From Fragum whitleyi (Eukaryota > Mollusca > Bivalvia > Cardiida > Cardiidae): 64,000 nt of DNA. Of this stretch, positions 12,425 through 23,572 are shown one piece after another (positions within the stretch are counted from its first letter, which is position 1; each line of letters starts with the position of its first letter). The notes under the pieces were generated by a model. It did no database searches and had not been told where the DNA came from. It saw nothing but the letters and a program-made list of their open reading frames with translations. The stretch spans positions 28,597,558 through 28,661,557 of the forward strand of contig OX411543.1 in assembly GCA_948146395.1 (NCBI GenBank), written 5' to 3'. The translations under genes and the position numbers were made by a program.

Positions 12425-12710
12425 ATATATTACCCGTCATGCGACAATGGACTTTTTGGGTAGTGCGTAAAGTGTCGATTCTAGTCACGCAGGGCGTGAC
12501 TTATACTTGCGCAGACTGATCAGGATCTAAACTTTTCGCTGTTTGCTAATTTTCTGAATCTAGAATGATAAATCTATCTTTTTGTGAAAGCTTTTTTTTT
12601 AAATGCGACCTCTGATTGGTCTGTACTAGAACCAATCTCTTCTTATAAATATTTTTTAACAGAATTCCCAGATGGTCCCTTTTCGCGTGACGGGTCACAT
12701 ATATTTTTCA
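12425..12710. mobile_element. MITE, GACCCGTCACGCGAAA family, copy 2
   Basis: Left end ATTACCCGTCATGCGACAAT and right end TTTTCGCGTGACGGGTCACA are inverted. The interior contains GACTTATACTTGCGCAGACT and ATCTAGAATGATAAA blocks related to those at 37715 and 46600. Confidence 0.7.
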
Positions 12711-12829
12711 TTAGGAGGGAATACCTGAGGTGCATAGAGACCTAACCTGCGTTTAAAATAACGAAGCGTGAGTTAGCACCCCAGAAATGATACAGTGACA
12801 TCGTGAAATTGACATTCATCTCGATCGAA

Positions 12830-12975
12830 ACCATTCTTAACAATTCGCTAAGCGTTCCAATAATTCAATCCAAACACTCTCTTAAATCATTCAAAACACT
12901 TCGAAGTCATTCAAAATATCTCCAATATTCCTTAAAAGCGCATCCTTTGATTGAAATTCATTAAACGATTCAGCG
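12830..12975 (-). mobile_element. Inverted fragment of the GGAATGAAT-rich family
   Basis: CCATTCTTAACAATTCGCTA and repeated CATTCAAAA words match the complement of the 9011-9130 and 35868-35965 segments at low identity. Confidence 0.4.
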
Positions 12976-13079
12976 TTTTCATTGGCTGTCCGATAATGGA
13001 CTTTGAAGCATCTGTTGGTCCTTGAAGACCTACTTATCATATCAACCGACGAATTTTTCAAAATGCGCGTTTTAACCGA

Positions 13080-13410
13080 TTTAACTATATATATAATACA
13101 TACTTAGTGTTTTGTATGAGAAAAAATATTAAACGAGGTTGGGCGAATTGAAAATTGTCGAGGCTCTGCCGAGACAATTATCAATTTTCACAACCGAGTT
13201 AGATATTTTTTTCATACAATACACCAAGTACGTATTATATTTATCTTATAACCTCTTTTTGTCTTCTTTTCGTCGATGTTTCTAACAGAAATGCAAGTTA
13301 CTAAAAATAACCGCATTATATCATTGTTCTAAAAATTACTATGTGATATCATAAAAAATATCATACGGGATGTTATCACAAGGGTATTTGTATAGTCATA
13401 AGATAAATCC
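13080..13410. mobile_element. MITE, ACTTAGTGTAT-palindrome family, copy 2
   Basis: ATAATACATACTTAGTGT and its inverted partner bracket a hairpin with GAGGCTCTGCCGAG at its turn and ATTGAAAATTGTC arms. The flank carries GTCGATGTTTCTAACAGAAA and AAAATATCATACGGGATGTT shared with other copies. Confidence 0.8.
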
Positions 13411-13549
13411 CAATCGCCGGGCGTGAATTATACTTGTTTCTGAAATTAAAGTGTTGAATTTATCAAAATCACATTATGAAAAGATAAAATAAGAACCATG
13501 CATCTACAAAACTTTAACATGGACTAATTTACGAAGCGGTTTCTTCGTG

Positions 13550-13573
13550 TTTTTTTTTTTTTTTTTTTTTTTT
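13550..13573. repeat. Poly(T) tract
   Basis: A run of more than 20 T. Simple sequence only. Confidence 0.95.
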
Positions 13574-14028
13574 GTATTTTGTCATTTCGAATTTTTACTA
13601 TTTTGAATATTTCTTGGGAACCCTTTCAACGGAATCACACAGTTTCGCGCTTTTTTCTGTTCATATAGGTATCAATATTTTATTGGCCAACCAGAGCTCT
13701 TGCTTTTTATAGTAAATTACGTGTGCATGAAACCATGAATGAATAAGCCGACTAGACAGTCTTCCCCATGATTTTAAATAGAACTTTGTCTAATTAATAC
13801 TAAAATTTCTATGATCCTGTAGATAAATACCAAGCGGGTATAGTGACTACAATGAGTAAAATGGTTTAATATACAGGCTGTTTCAAGTCTCACAAATAAA
13901 ATTTTCGGAAATGTCACACACATTATCAATTTCAAGTATCCTTAAAACTTAATTAGCTTATCGAAATTTTGAAACAAAAGTATAAATTCAAAGAGATAAG
14001 CAAAAGCAAAATTGTGCTATTAAAATGA

Positions 14029-14135
14029 GCCTGTGCGTGACATATCCAACCATTTTACTTGTTTGCTTTACATTAAGACTCAGATCATCCTGTGCACCCG
14101 CACAGTCTGATCAGAGTCTTCACTACGCACATACA
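14029..14135. mobile_element. MITE, GAGCCTGTGCGTGACATTT family, partial copy
   Basis: GAGCCTGTGCGTGACATATC at the left and the central CTGTGCACCCGCACAGTCTG hairpin are present; the right end is lost. Confidence 0.7.
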
Positions 14136-15050
14136 TAGCTACGGACTGATATTCATAAATTCGTTATTGTTAGAAAATATTGTGGTAAAAAATAAATCGC
14201 TTGTTACACGCCAGAAAGAGGTTAAATTAACATTTTCATTTTCAATGGCTATGGTGATCGTTAAATAATCAATTTTTACGTAAATCAATTTATTATTTCT
14301 GTGATATAAAACATGATCATTTTACACAAGACTGTGGATTTATTTTTAAAAGTCCATCTGAAGTATTCGCCGTCCCTGCGACGAATGAAAAGATGCGAAA
14401 TTAAATTCTCTTTAAAACTTCCATTGATGTATGCTTTGGTCTTGACATGCCGGAAATAGAAACACTCAATTTTGCTTCAATGTGATTCCGTGTCAACGTT
14501 TTTGATTGGTTAATCAAGAAAGAAAACTACCGCACGCGCACAGGAAATAGACAACAGGCGAATATCCGGATTGATTTGTCGGAATTGAAACATCTTTATA
14601 TTTCTTGAACAGATAACCAAACTTTGAGATATGTGTGTTTATGATTTCTCAGGACTGCTTATTTGTCGGTTAAATGATATTCGACCAATTGATGGCTTAT
14701 CGTGAAATAGTTGTAAACACCCATTACTATATTAACAGTACCAACTGTTTCGCGCTGTGTCATTGAAATAATGAGATGTTTGTGGTTGATCATGGTAGTA
14801 AATTGTATTTTACTACGGGTAAGCTTACAGACCCAACCCAAAGCTATCAGGCTATATGATGAGCATATGTGAGGCATTTTCAACAATATCACGTGTGTGT
14901 TGGAAATACACGCGAATTCTCGTTCATTCAGCAGCAAAAGAGAATAAACAGAAACAGAGCATTCTTATTTTGTCTACTAGAAACAATGCCTCAATGCAAC
15001 TTTATTTTTTGTATGGCGGTAGCTTGATGAGCTACCTTCTTTAAATAAAG
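14136..15050. other. No gene seen
   Basis: Two overlapping open frames on opposite strands near 14659-15044 have no motif or splice context. Confidence 0.35.
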
Positions 15051-15052
15051 GT

Positions 15053-15125
15053 TTTATTATTATAATTACTATTATCATCATTATTATTATTATCAATTTT
15101 ATTTATTATTATTATTATTATTAAA

Positions 15126-15222
<97 letters not shown>
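15053..15222. repeat. (ATT)n microsatellite
   Basis: About 50 ATT units with a few interruptions near the left end (ATC, TTT variants). The central 100 nt are uninterrupted. Confidence 0.97.
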
Positions 15223-15223
<1 letters not shown>

Positions 15224-15386
15224 TATCGTAATTTTATGTGTTCAACCTGCTTACTCACGTCAGACGATGCAGATGCACAAGCTGAGACTGATCTGAGCCT
15301 TCACATTGCGCGCACGTGAAATTGTTGCAAATTTCATAAATTCTCCTCGTTCATTATCTTCTCTCTCAGGGACTTGAAAACATCTG

Positions 15387-15633
15387 GGGCCCGTTTTACT
15401 AAACGTCTTACGAAAAAAAAATCGAAAGCAAAAATCACAAATCGTACCTGATATTTTCATTCAATGTTAAATTCTGCCTTCAATATCTCATGGGGTTTTT
15501 CTTTAGAAGACGATTCCAATGAGATGATGCATTACAGAATTCCATATTTAGTTACTTCTGTAGAAGCAACTTTAATTTTTGACTTACACAAAAAATGGTG
15601 GTAAGATGTTTAGCAAAACAAGCCCCAGGGCCC
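15387..15633. mobile_element. MITE with GGGGCCCGTTTTACTAAACG ends
   Basis: Left GGGGCCCGTTTTACTAAACG and right GTTTAGCAAAACAAGCCCC are inverted, with CGTCTTACG and CGTAAGATG-like words just inside. Interior shares GCATTACAGAATTCCATAT and TGTAGAAGCAACTTTAAT with 51510-51650. Confidence 0.75.
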
Positions 15634-16539
15634 GATTTCAATTTGAGATTAAAGCCGTAATTCTGTTGTAATACTTATTTAGTCTTAAAAAAATAGATAC
15701 CTTTCAAAAATCGACTTTTAAATACGACCAAGATTCAATGACTGATGGCTGCTTTGCAAAAAGTATCTGTTACTCAAGAAATTCGCGTGATTTGCGATTG
15801 ATTCTTTGATAGCGTTTTGCATATCGACGCTAACGTCAATTTACGCAAAATCTGTCTTTCTCAAACAGCACGTGCAGTTTCACTCTCATTAGATAGTCTC
15901 AAAAGTTCTTCATTATGTTCTGAAAGACATGCCATTCCATAATTGTTTTTTTTTTTTTTTTTTAATTACATACCTTTGCAAAGATTTGAAATGTAAAATG
16001 GGTTAATGTACGGAGGAACAACGTTATAAAGATATAGGTCGCTATAAGGCAGGCTTCATACGACAATCCGTTGTAAATGACCTTGTAACCATCCCCAATG
16101 TCAGGCACCACTTTAACGCGTCTCATTACTGTAAGTGAAGAGCCAGATAAGTCTGACACGTGAAAACGATGTTCGGCCAGCACAGTGAATAACGTAATGT
16201 TATTTGGGTTATTTCATTCTTATCGCAACTTCAGAGACAATTTTAGTCTCAAGACGGCGTAAAACCCATGTCCAAAAATCGGTTAATATGTTACAATTCA
16301 GTTAAAAGAAAAGAGAACTCACCGTCCTCGTTTTGGTTTTTACTATATAAAGATATTTTCGTCGGAGTTAAAATATGTTTCAATGTCAAAGAACTTTTTC
16401 GAAGAGTATATAAATGTATGAACATAAAGTATAATTTGAATAAGTAAATATAATAAAAATAGTATAACTTAAATGTTCATTGATTTACATGCATTTTGAA
16501 TTAGAGAAAATTCTCAGTTGAGCATGAAAAAAGTTTTAT

Positions 16540-16625
16540 ACACTCGAGCCCTATATTGCGTGTTCGAGAACGGCTCACTAAACAAAAAACTTTCGTCGCA
16601 CTGGAACGAAAATGAATAAATATGA
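16540..16625 (+). mobile_element. SINE 3' fragment
   Basis: GTTCGAGAACGGCTCACTAA and CTTTCGTCGCACTGGAACGA match the 3' end of the SINE at 35167-35436 in order. The tRNA-like head is missing. Confidence 0.5.
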
Positions 16626-17140
16626 CCTATTTTCTTCAAAAACTTCAGCATCTAAGAGACATTGCTAAAAAATCTGTCCATAAAATATAAAACCCGCTGA
16701 TGCCCATTTATTGATGGGTTGGGTGATAGCGGTTTTGTCCGAATCAAGATCTTCGCCTTTTCATTGCGTGCCGGTTAACATTTATTGCTGTCAGAGCTAT
16801 TCAATTATTGAACACAATTGAGAAATCGGAAATTAAACGGGAGGAAATGTCGATTAACTGATTACCGGCTGATTTTAATCCCTAATCTTCCTACCCTTGT
16901 CTTCCACGGAATATTATTTTTCATATGAAAAAAAAACAGACACAATGCAAAAATGTGAGAAAAAATCGGATTTGGAAAGAAAAGAAGCCACAAGAGTAAA
17001 AATCTAAATTTGATAATCAAGAACTTAACCTTTTTCATTGCCGTAGAAATAATTTCTGATGAAAGATGAATCAATGATCAAGAAATGCATGACTCGGGAA
17101 CTCTATGTCCCTATATTATTTTTTTCCGACTAGATGTTGG
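16626..17140. other. No gene seen
   Basis: Poly-A-rich stretches and no credible coding frame. Confidence 0.35.
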
Positions 17141-17145
17141 AATTT

Positions 17146-17300
17146 TTAAAAATAGTCTGTCTATGTACATCCGAGGTTGATCGTTAGATTGGCCGAGTGG
17201 CGATCCGAATGGATATTGAGCGTCTGATTAGGTCGTGTAGACACAAAATCAGAAAAGTACGTAGATTTTATGAAAGGATCGTAAAAGTTGTCGCATATTT
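17146..17300 (-). mobile_element. Interspersed repeat fragment with empty SINE site
   Basis: Read on the - strand this matches 35030-35166 plus 35437-35475: AATCAGACGCTCAATATCCA, ATCCTTTNATAAAATCTACG and CGGATGTACATAGAC follow in the same order. At 35166 a SINE interrupts the sequence, but here it is uninterrupted (GATCAACCTCGGATG). Confidence 0.8.
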
Positions 17301-18510
17301 CGTCTTTAAAAAGATACGCGTGATGGTCCATTGTATTTATTGTGACTGCACTCATCATCTGTTTGTTGGCTGTGGGCACCGTACTGTTGTGTACCAATGG
17401 TTAAAAGATCATAAAAGCGATGAAAAAAACGGCTTGAAGAAACAGCAACAATATAAAAGAAAGAAACATACAACAATAGAATTAAACTCAAATAACGGGT
17501 ACTTAGGCTAGAAGAATCTGTATGTTTTGATTTCCTATCGTTAACAGCATATTCTATTATTATCAAAACAAAAAAAAAAAACAAAACGTAATGATAAATA
17601 ATTTTGGGATGGAATGCCATTTATAAACATAAAGATTATAACACAATCAATTATCTTCAAAATTTACCTAGTTTATACCAGGAATATTGGGGAAACACCT
17701 TTACAAGTCTTAATAAACCTGGTTATTTCTGGACAAAAAGTGTTAATAGTAAAATGTCAAGAACCCTTATTTATCGCGATATATAGACGAACAAAATTTA
17801 AAAGAGTGATCATCTATTTGCATCTATTACATGATTTTTGTTTCCCACCGTTTGCGTTACCGTTGTTGTGCCTTTGTCGTTAATTTTGCTAAATTTGCTT
17901 TAGCTTTTTTTTTCTTTTTTGCGTCATGATAGTCAAAGATGTCATCATTTATTTGTTGCTATATCTATCCCTCGGAAATTAAAAATTTTGTCATCTAACT
18001 CATTTTCGACTTTTTTTATTACCGGAAGAATTCATCTATTTTTCACATGTGTCATCGTGTATCTTTCCTTATTGCACATTGTTGTACCTGGACGTAATAA
18101 AAGACCTGTTCTGTTCTGTTCTGTCTGCTTAAGACAGCTTAAAAAAATCGTTAGAGTGTGACCAAAACATTGAACAAAGCTCTAATTACGAGGCGATTTC
18201 GTTTTGTCTTCTTAAATACTTTTTGAGAAAGACGAACGCCCATGTTATAGTACACTTCGTAATGATGGCGGTTATTAATCCTACTCTAAGACAGAATGTC
18301 TGTGGAATTTTCTATCAAATATGTATGACACAAAAATGATAAGATCTAAGGCGACAGTGACGTTTTGCCGCCATTTACAGTAGGTTACTTCAAACAGAAT
18401 TTCCACGTGGATAAGTGAACAATTATAGCAATGATTACACTGTGCTTGAAGCTAATTCAAATAGACACACACACTTCAGTTACAGCTATTTCAATTCCGG
18501 ATTTTAGAAA
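17301..18510. other. No gene seen
   Basis: Several open frames overlap on both strands between 17161 and 18161. Their translations are unlike each other and lack motifs, Met contexts or splice signals that would favour one. A CTGTT run occurs at about 18107-18125. Confidence 0.35.
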
Positions 18511-18518
18511 TAAATGAT

Positions 18519-18910
18519 CATTCGGAACACTGCTCGGACTTTTCCGTAAACTTGAAAGTACCTATGGCGTAAGTGTAGTAATTTTGACTCATTTTTGGGC
18601 AATTCGGTTTCTGAAAAAATACGATTGAAGAATAAAAAAAAGTTGATTCTTTCCGATCGGCTTTTGAGATCTTTTAGGCAATTTATAATTTAATGGGAAA
18701 AAAAAGCAGTAAAATACTGCGTTCTTTTTTTATCAAATAATGATATGGCCACTTTTATTCGTTCATTTTTTTTAAATATGACACGTCAGCCACAGCGGGA
18801 TCGTTGGTGTTTATGACGTCATATAAATCCACGTGCGAAAAGACGTGCTTTCACGGCTGCGCCTGTACTATTCACGGGGTCTATTCCGTAGAATCGAGGA
18901 TTCTCGATTG
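18519..18910 (+). mobile_element. Single arm of the giant foldback family
   Basis: CATTCGGAACACTGCTCGGA, GCGTAAGTGTAGTAATTTTG, GCAGTAAAATACTGCG and ATGACGTCATATAAATCCAC follow in the same order as the 11496-11833 arm, then the GGTCTATTCCGTAGAATCG spacer-side part. The opposite arm is absent. Confidence 0.8.
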
Positions 18911-19120
18911 ATAAATGGTATCTTTCATGCTACATCTGTAGATCACAGTCCGCTCTCGTAATGTCGAAATTAAAGGGGTTTTCTGAAATACTCATACTAA
19001 CAAGTCTTTGATAAGTTTATTCTTTGTGGCCTTTTACGCAAAAAATGAGCATGGAGTACACAGGCTGACAGGGCTCTAGACTTTTTGATCTTGAGAAAAT
19101 ATGACCGATTTATTTACTAT

Positions 19121-19152
19121 TAAAAGCGGCGTTAAACCACATTCAAGCTAAC
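19121..19152 (+). repeat. SINE tail-like fragment
   Basis: AAAGCGGCGTTAAACCACAT matches the conserved tail of the SINE at 56507-56825 but lacks the CAAT repeats and the head. Confidence 0.35.
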
Positions 19153-19394
19153 TTTCAAACGAACAACCTTCTGGTGTGAAGCCGACGAATTTTACTTAAT
19201 CATGCAACGAAGCTTCTATTGACCTGATATCACCTGCCTCATATCATACAATTTTATCAGACAGTCTTCTTTTAGAAATAACTTGCATTATCATGATCTT
19301 AACAAGAACAACTTTCACTTAAATTTCTTTCTTTCAAAGCTTTCTTAAGATTTTTATCCCCGAAAAATAATTGCATGATAAACGGCGAAATATG

Positions 19395-19540
19395 TTAGTG
19401 TCTTAAATATCATTGTTATCTGGTCTCGGCTGTGGAAAATTATCATGATTCGGCAAAGCTTAGTCAATATAAATTCTCCCATCCTCGACCAGATGATATT
19501 GATATTTAAATACACTAAAATATTATTCTCTATAAGACTT
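19395..19540. mobile_element. Foldback element, ATCTGGTCTCGGCTGTG family, copy 1
   Basis: TTAAATATCATTGTTATCTG and its complement near 19490-19510 bracket a CATGATTCGGCAAAG turn. The second copy is at 44680-44800, partly in the other arrangement. Confidence 0.65.
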
Positions 19541-19857
19541 TCGATCCGTTTCAAAACAAATGTTGAGACCATAATGAAAAACCCTGCAGATATGCGATGT
19601 ATTAGATTTGATTTTAACAGATTTCTCTGTGTCAAGATATTTTAGATCCAATCTGTTTTTGATGGAACCTGTAACAAATTGGCTGCCAAGAAATCTTGAA
19701 CTGCCAAGAGGCATGAATTTAATTTGTTTTGGTCGACGAGAATACGGATGATAGAAAGAGAAAACGTCCCGCCATAGACTGTTTTTGTTGATAGCATAAA
19801 TTTTACTGTAAGAGACTGTCCTATGACCTGATTTATTCGCGGTTTCTATTTTCTGTG

Positions 19858-19913
19858 CAAAGCGGTGAATGATTTTCAAACAGTTTGCACCGTTTTGTCA
19901 TCCTGAACGCAGG
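19858..19913. mobile_element. Half copy of the CCTGCGTTCAGGAT foldback family
   Basis: GCAAAGCGGTGAATGATTTT leads to GTCATCCTGAACGCAGGGC; only the right half remains. Confidence 0.6.
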
Positions 19914-20274
19914 GCATACGATTCTCCTTGCCAAATCGTCATTCCACATCCATAATTAATTTGAATGAAATGTGAAAAGTAATAAAGCATTCATTTCTCA
20001 AATACAGAATGGAGAAACGGTCGCAAGTTTCTTAAGTCTTTTTTCTTGAAGACCTTGGATACATTTTCCACGCCAACGAAATCTTAAAAGTAAAATCTAT
20101 ATTTGTTCTTGACAAAAGGACAACCGATGCTGTCATGTTACAAAATTTACAATGTCTTGGATATTGAATGTGAAATCATTTGGACCATTTTTCTGAAAGA
20201 AGTTTTATTCATAATTTTCACACCAACCCAGGCTTCAGAGAACATGTCGGAGTAGTTTTCACTAAAGATAATAT

Positions 20275-20515
20275 GAGCTTGTGCGTGACATTTCCAACAA
20301 TTTGAAATGTTCATGAGGTACCAACACTGAGTAGCGTAGACATTTTTTTGCATACTGTAAATATAAATTTATCTGATGGTCCAGATACTTTGAGACCTTA
20401 TCTATATACCAAACGCAAGGTAAAGACTCTGGACAGACTTTGCGGATGCACAGAATGGTCAGGGTCTTTGCTTTGCGCATATTTGAAATTGTTGGAAATC
20501 TCAGACACAGGCTTA
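20275..20515. mobile_element. MITE, GAGCCTGTGCGTGACATTT family, copy 3
   Basis: Full-length, with both ends (GAGCTTGTGCGTGACATTTC and GAAATCTCAGACACAGGCTT) and the subterminal AACAATTTGAAATG/CATATTTGAAATTGTTGG pair. Confidence 0.8.
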
Positions 20516-21420
20516 TATAATATATGGAAGATTCTTTTGGAATGAAAATAAAAAGGTCTCTTTAAGTGGATAAGGGTGCTTAAGTTCTCTCTTTAAAATG
20601 GTACTGTTCCTAAGCGAAAAAGAAAACGTAATGAGAGCCTTTTCAGCGTCTTGTACTTTAATTGGAAAACATGTTAATTATTTTAACAACTTACCTAGAA
20701 CGAATATGATTTTTTCTTTCAATTGTCACCTTTTGCCTTCAGCGTCAAGCATTTATGCTTTTGGTACACTATATACTGGGTTCCAAAAGAAAATGTAGAC
20801 ATTTCCATTTTGTATTTCAGTCAATTTAGGAATCTCATGGGTAGAAATTATACTCGATTTTAGATTATACCTTGTGGAATTAAGGCATTAAATCATATTT
20901 CAATACAGTATTGCAAATTGCATGCACGCAGCCATATCGCATGGTTTTGAGACTTTTCCCTCCTTACAGCTTCTTCACTGTCAAGTGATATGTGCTTATA
21001 TTTCATTGAAGAATTTGACTTTGTTTCTCAAGCCCTTTCAAAGTAGCACTTTAAGTTTTCCTACAGACATTACATGTATACATCAACGTTAGTAATAGAA
21101 GTCCAGTGACGTCGTAATCCAAAGACGTGTTAAAAAATATCTTAACGCTTATAAGATGTCCAAAAAGTGGATATCTTCGATTTTTATTGGAACCTAAACG
21201 CGTTTCAAATTTTGTTGAACTTTTTTTTTTAATTTTACATGAGCCGGCTTTATTCAACAACGTTACTTGTAATAAAATACATACTATTACATTGTCCACA
21301 TTTGAAATAAAGATGTGCTTTTTGTGTTTCGGTAAGCCTCTAGAATTGAAAAGATGGCAATTTCGGATGATCACCTAACATTTGATGCATACGAAAATAC
21401 ACAAAATCATGAGCTGCAAC
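20516..21420. other. No gene seen
   Basis: Open frames on both strands near 21051-21378 mirror each other and carry no motif. Confidence 0.35.
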
Positions 21421-21424
21421 CTGC

Positions 21425-21554
21425 CCTGCGTTCAGTATGTAAACCTTAGCGAAGCGCTATCAAAATGATACCTCGCTTTGCACGTATGTGCACGTGCAAA
21501 GCGGGGTATCATCTCAAAGCGCCCGCGAAACGCTTTTACATCCTGAACACAGGG
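21425..21554. mobile_element. Foldback element, CCTGCGTTCAGGAT family, copy 2
   Basis: Ends CCCTGCGTTCAGTATGTAAA and TTTTACATCCTGAACACAGG, with GCGAAGCGCTATCAAAATGA and complementary inner arms around a TGCACGTATGTGCACGTGCA turn. Confidence 0.8.
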
Positions 21555-22074
21555 CTGATCAAACATTTTGAGAACTGTTTGACTTTTTTCCTTTAAATGT
21601 TGTTCGTAAATACTCTCCAGATATGTCACGAATAGTTTCCAGTCGCTTAAGATGGCGGAATTTTCGAGATACTCGAAATTTTCAAAGTGTATACTTTCTT
21701 TTGAAAGTGAATATATGTTCCAGGCCAGGGCCAATCTGTTTAGGACCACCGTAGCCAAAGCGTCATGAACGCGAGGCAACAAAATTGATATTGATTGGAG
21801 AACGAAACAGAACGCAGCAATGATTAGAAGTTTGAACGTTGTTTAGCATTAATAAAAAGGGATAAACGCAAAAAACCAAGACAACACAGAATAGTCCGAA
21901 GTGAAACTTGCAATATAGTTCCAACTTATTTCTCGCTCGAAAAAAATCTTTCAAAATTCATTTACATTTTGCAAAAATCTACTAAAAAGGTAGTAATTTG
22001 CAATTTCATAAGGGTTCGGACAATATCAGTACTTCTTGAATCGAGATTCAAAATCAACAGTTTTCCTTTATACT

Positions 22075-22490
22075 TTTCGGTAGATTTTTGAGAAATAAAG
22101 GTAGATTATCACAAGATTATATCACCTCAAAACCAGTGAATTTACCCGAAATGTACACCCTGCTTTCGTTCATTTAACTCTATTTTGCGTTATCTTAGCG
22201 GAACCAAATAAACAAATGGTGTCATAACGTTGCCTAGCAATCACGTGCAAAACGACACGTTGTAAGAAAATTTGTCCAAAAATTTTAAAACTTCGTCTCA
22301 TTCTTGGATTAGAGAAACAATGTTGTTGTGTTTTTTTTTCGCGTAAGAAGATCGGCAGATCTTTTATTCGTTATATCGACGATAGCTATATTTTTACTTG
22401 TCGCCTTGCCACTCGCGAACATACAGTTTTTGTTGTTCACTCAATGAAATATATATCTATCTTTCACTGAAACCGACAATTATCCTATTA
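22075..22490 (-). mobile_element. Diverged copy of the GAACAACAAAAGCTATATTT element
   Basis: CGGTAGATTTTTGAGAAATA, GTTGCCTAGCAATCACGTGC, the CTTGTCGCCTTGCCACTCGC hairpin and TTTTGTTGTTCACTCAATGA follow in the order of the copy at 41000-41421, with many substitutions. Confidence 0.65.
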
Positions 22491-22495
22491 TATAT

Positions 22496-22985
22496 GAGCC
22501 TCTGCGTGACATTTTTTACAAGTTGATGTGTGCATACAGTGCGAACATTTACCAGCCTAGACAGCCACATAGTTAAATAAAAAAGATTACCTGACTGTCT
22601 AAGGACACTTTGAGACCATATCTATCTACAATGTGTAAAGTGAAGACTATGGTCAGACTGTGCGGATGCACAGGCTGGCCAGAGTCTTAACTTGGCGCAC
22701 AATTGAAATTGTTGCAAATGTCACGCACAGGATCATATTATTTGGTACATTAATAGAAGAATACAAATGTAGAGAAGTGCCGGTCATGATGACAATAATC
22801 TACTAACTGTATCTTTATTATAACAGCGTGGCCACAGTCTTTACTTGGCGCACAATTGAAATTGTTGCAATTGTCACGCACAGGATCATATTATTTGGTA
22901 CATTAATAGAAGAATACAAATGTAGAGAAGTGGCCATGATGACAATAATATACTATCTGTATCCACATTATAACAGCAGCTTTCC
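22496..22985. mobile_element. MITE, GAGCCTGTGCGTGACATTT family, with duplicated right end
   Basis: The MITE proper is 22496-22735. Its right end plus 100 nt of flank is then tandemly duplicated: 22680-22832 and 22833-22985, period 153 bp. Both units contain GCGCACAATTGAAATTGTTG, the TCACGCACAGGATCATATTA end and TTAATAGAAGAATACAAATG. Confidence 0.85.
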
Positions 22986-23412
22986 CACTATTGGAAAATG
23001 GGATTGTTGACACGGTGAACACCGGGCCTATCCGGCACCGCGATCGCCATCACAAATCGAATACTCAATTAGGAGGCGGGGTCTATGGATGATCTGTCTA
23101 ACAAACACCAATATGTCACGTGATAAAGGCGTGGTCTTTACCGATTTTCTTGTAGAAATGTTGTTTTATATAGAAATTTCATGCGAATTTTTCTCGTATT
23201 AACAGTTAGAAATTTTTATCAATGAAATACAATTCCCAACATTTTGTAAAGATTAGAATAAGATAAGTATTCCGTTTGCGCAAAAATAAACATTAAACTT
23301 GATATAAAAAAAGTTTGGAAAGCTTTTTGATTATTCCGAATATTCTTCTGGCTGGGTGGTGACCTATGATAAGAGGCGTGTCCCTAATGTGACAACACTG
23401 TTGATATAATAA

Positions 23413-23457
23413 CTTGTAACTTGTTGGATATTAACCAATCTAGCGCAGCATCCCACA
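23413..23457 (+). promoter_or_regulatory. NR2E3: NR2E3 5' leader just before the start codon
   Basis: Short leader between an in-frame stop and the ATG. The start context is CCCACAATGG, with A at -3 (counting C-A-C-A before ATG this base is C/A-rich) and G at +4, acceptable for an animal start. No TATA box or initiator can be pinned down upstream, so the transcription start is unknown. Confidence 0.3.
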
Positions 23458-23572
23458 ATGGATAACGTTGTTCAACAAGATTTGCGCGTGCTGGATCAGC
23501 AGGAGGGGCACGAGATCAGCACGAGCTCCGATCAGATACCTGTTGATTTCACTCAGAGACAGAGCAGTATAG
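23458..23572 (+). CDS. NR2E3: NR2E3 exon 1 (start codon, N-terminal 38 residues)
   Basis: The ATG at 23458 is the first in its frame after an in-frame TAA at 23410-23412, which decides the start. The exon encodes 38 acidic and Gln/Ser-rich residues plus the first base of a codon, and ends at a strong donor (G|GTAAGT). Its phase-1 end fits the phase-1 start of exon 2, making a Glu codon across the junction. The sequence has no recognisable domain, as expected for the variable N-terminus of this family. The linkage across 20.5 kb is inferred from phase and strand only; another first exon could exist in the intron. Confidence 0.65.

Noticed and set aside
17161..17883. Cluster of overlapping frames of about 80-105 codons
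   Set aside because: Frames occur on both strands at once, cross interspersed-repeat boundaries and have no motif.
21432..21782. 116-codon - strand frame
   Set aside because: Its C-terminal third is the CCTGCGTTCAGGAT foldback element.
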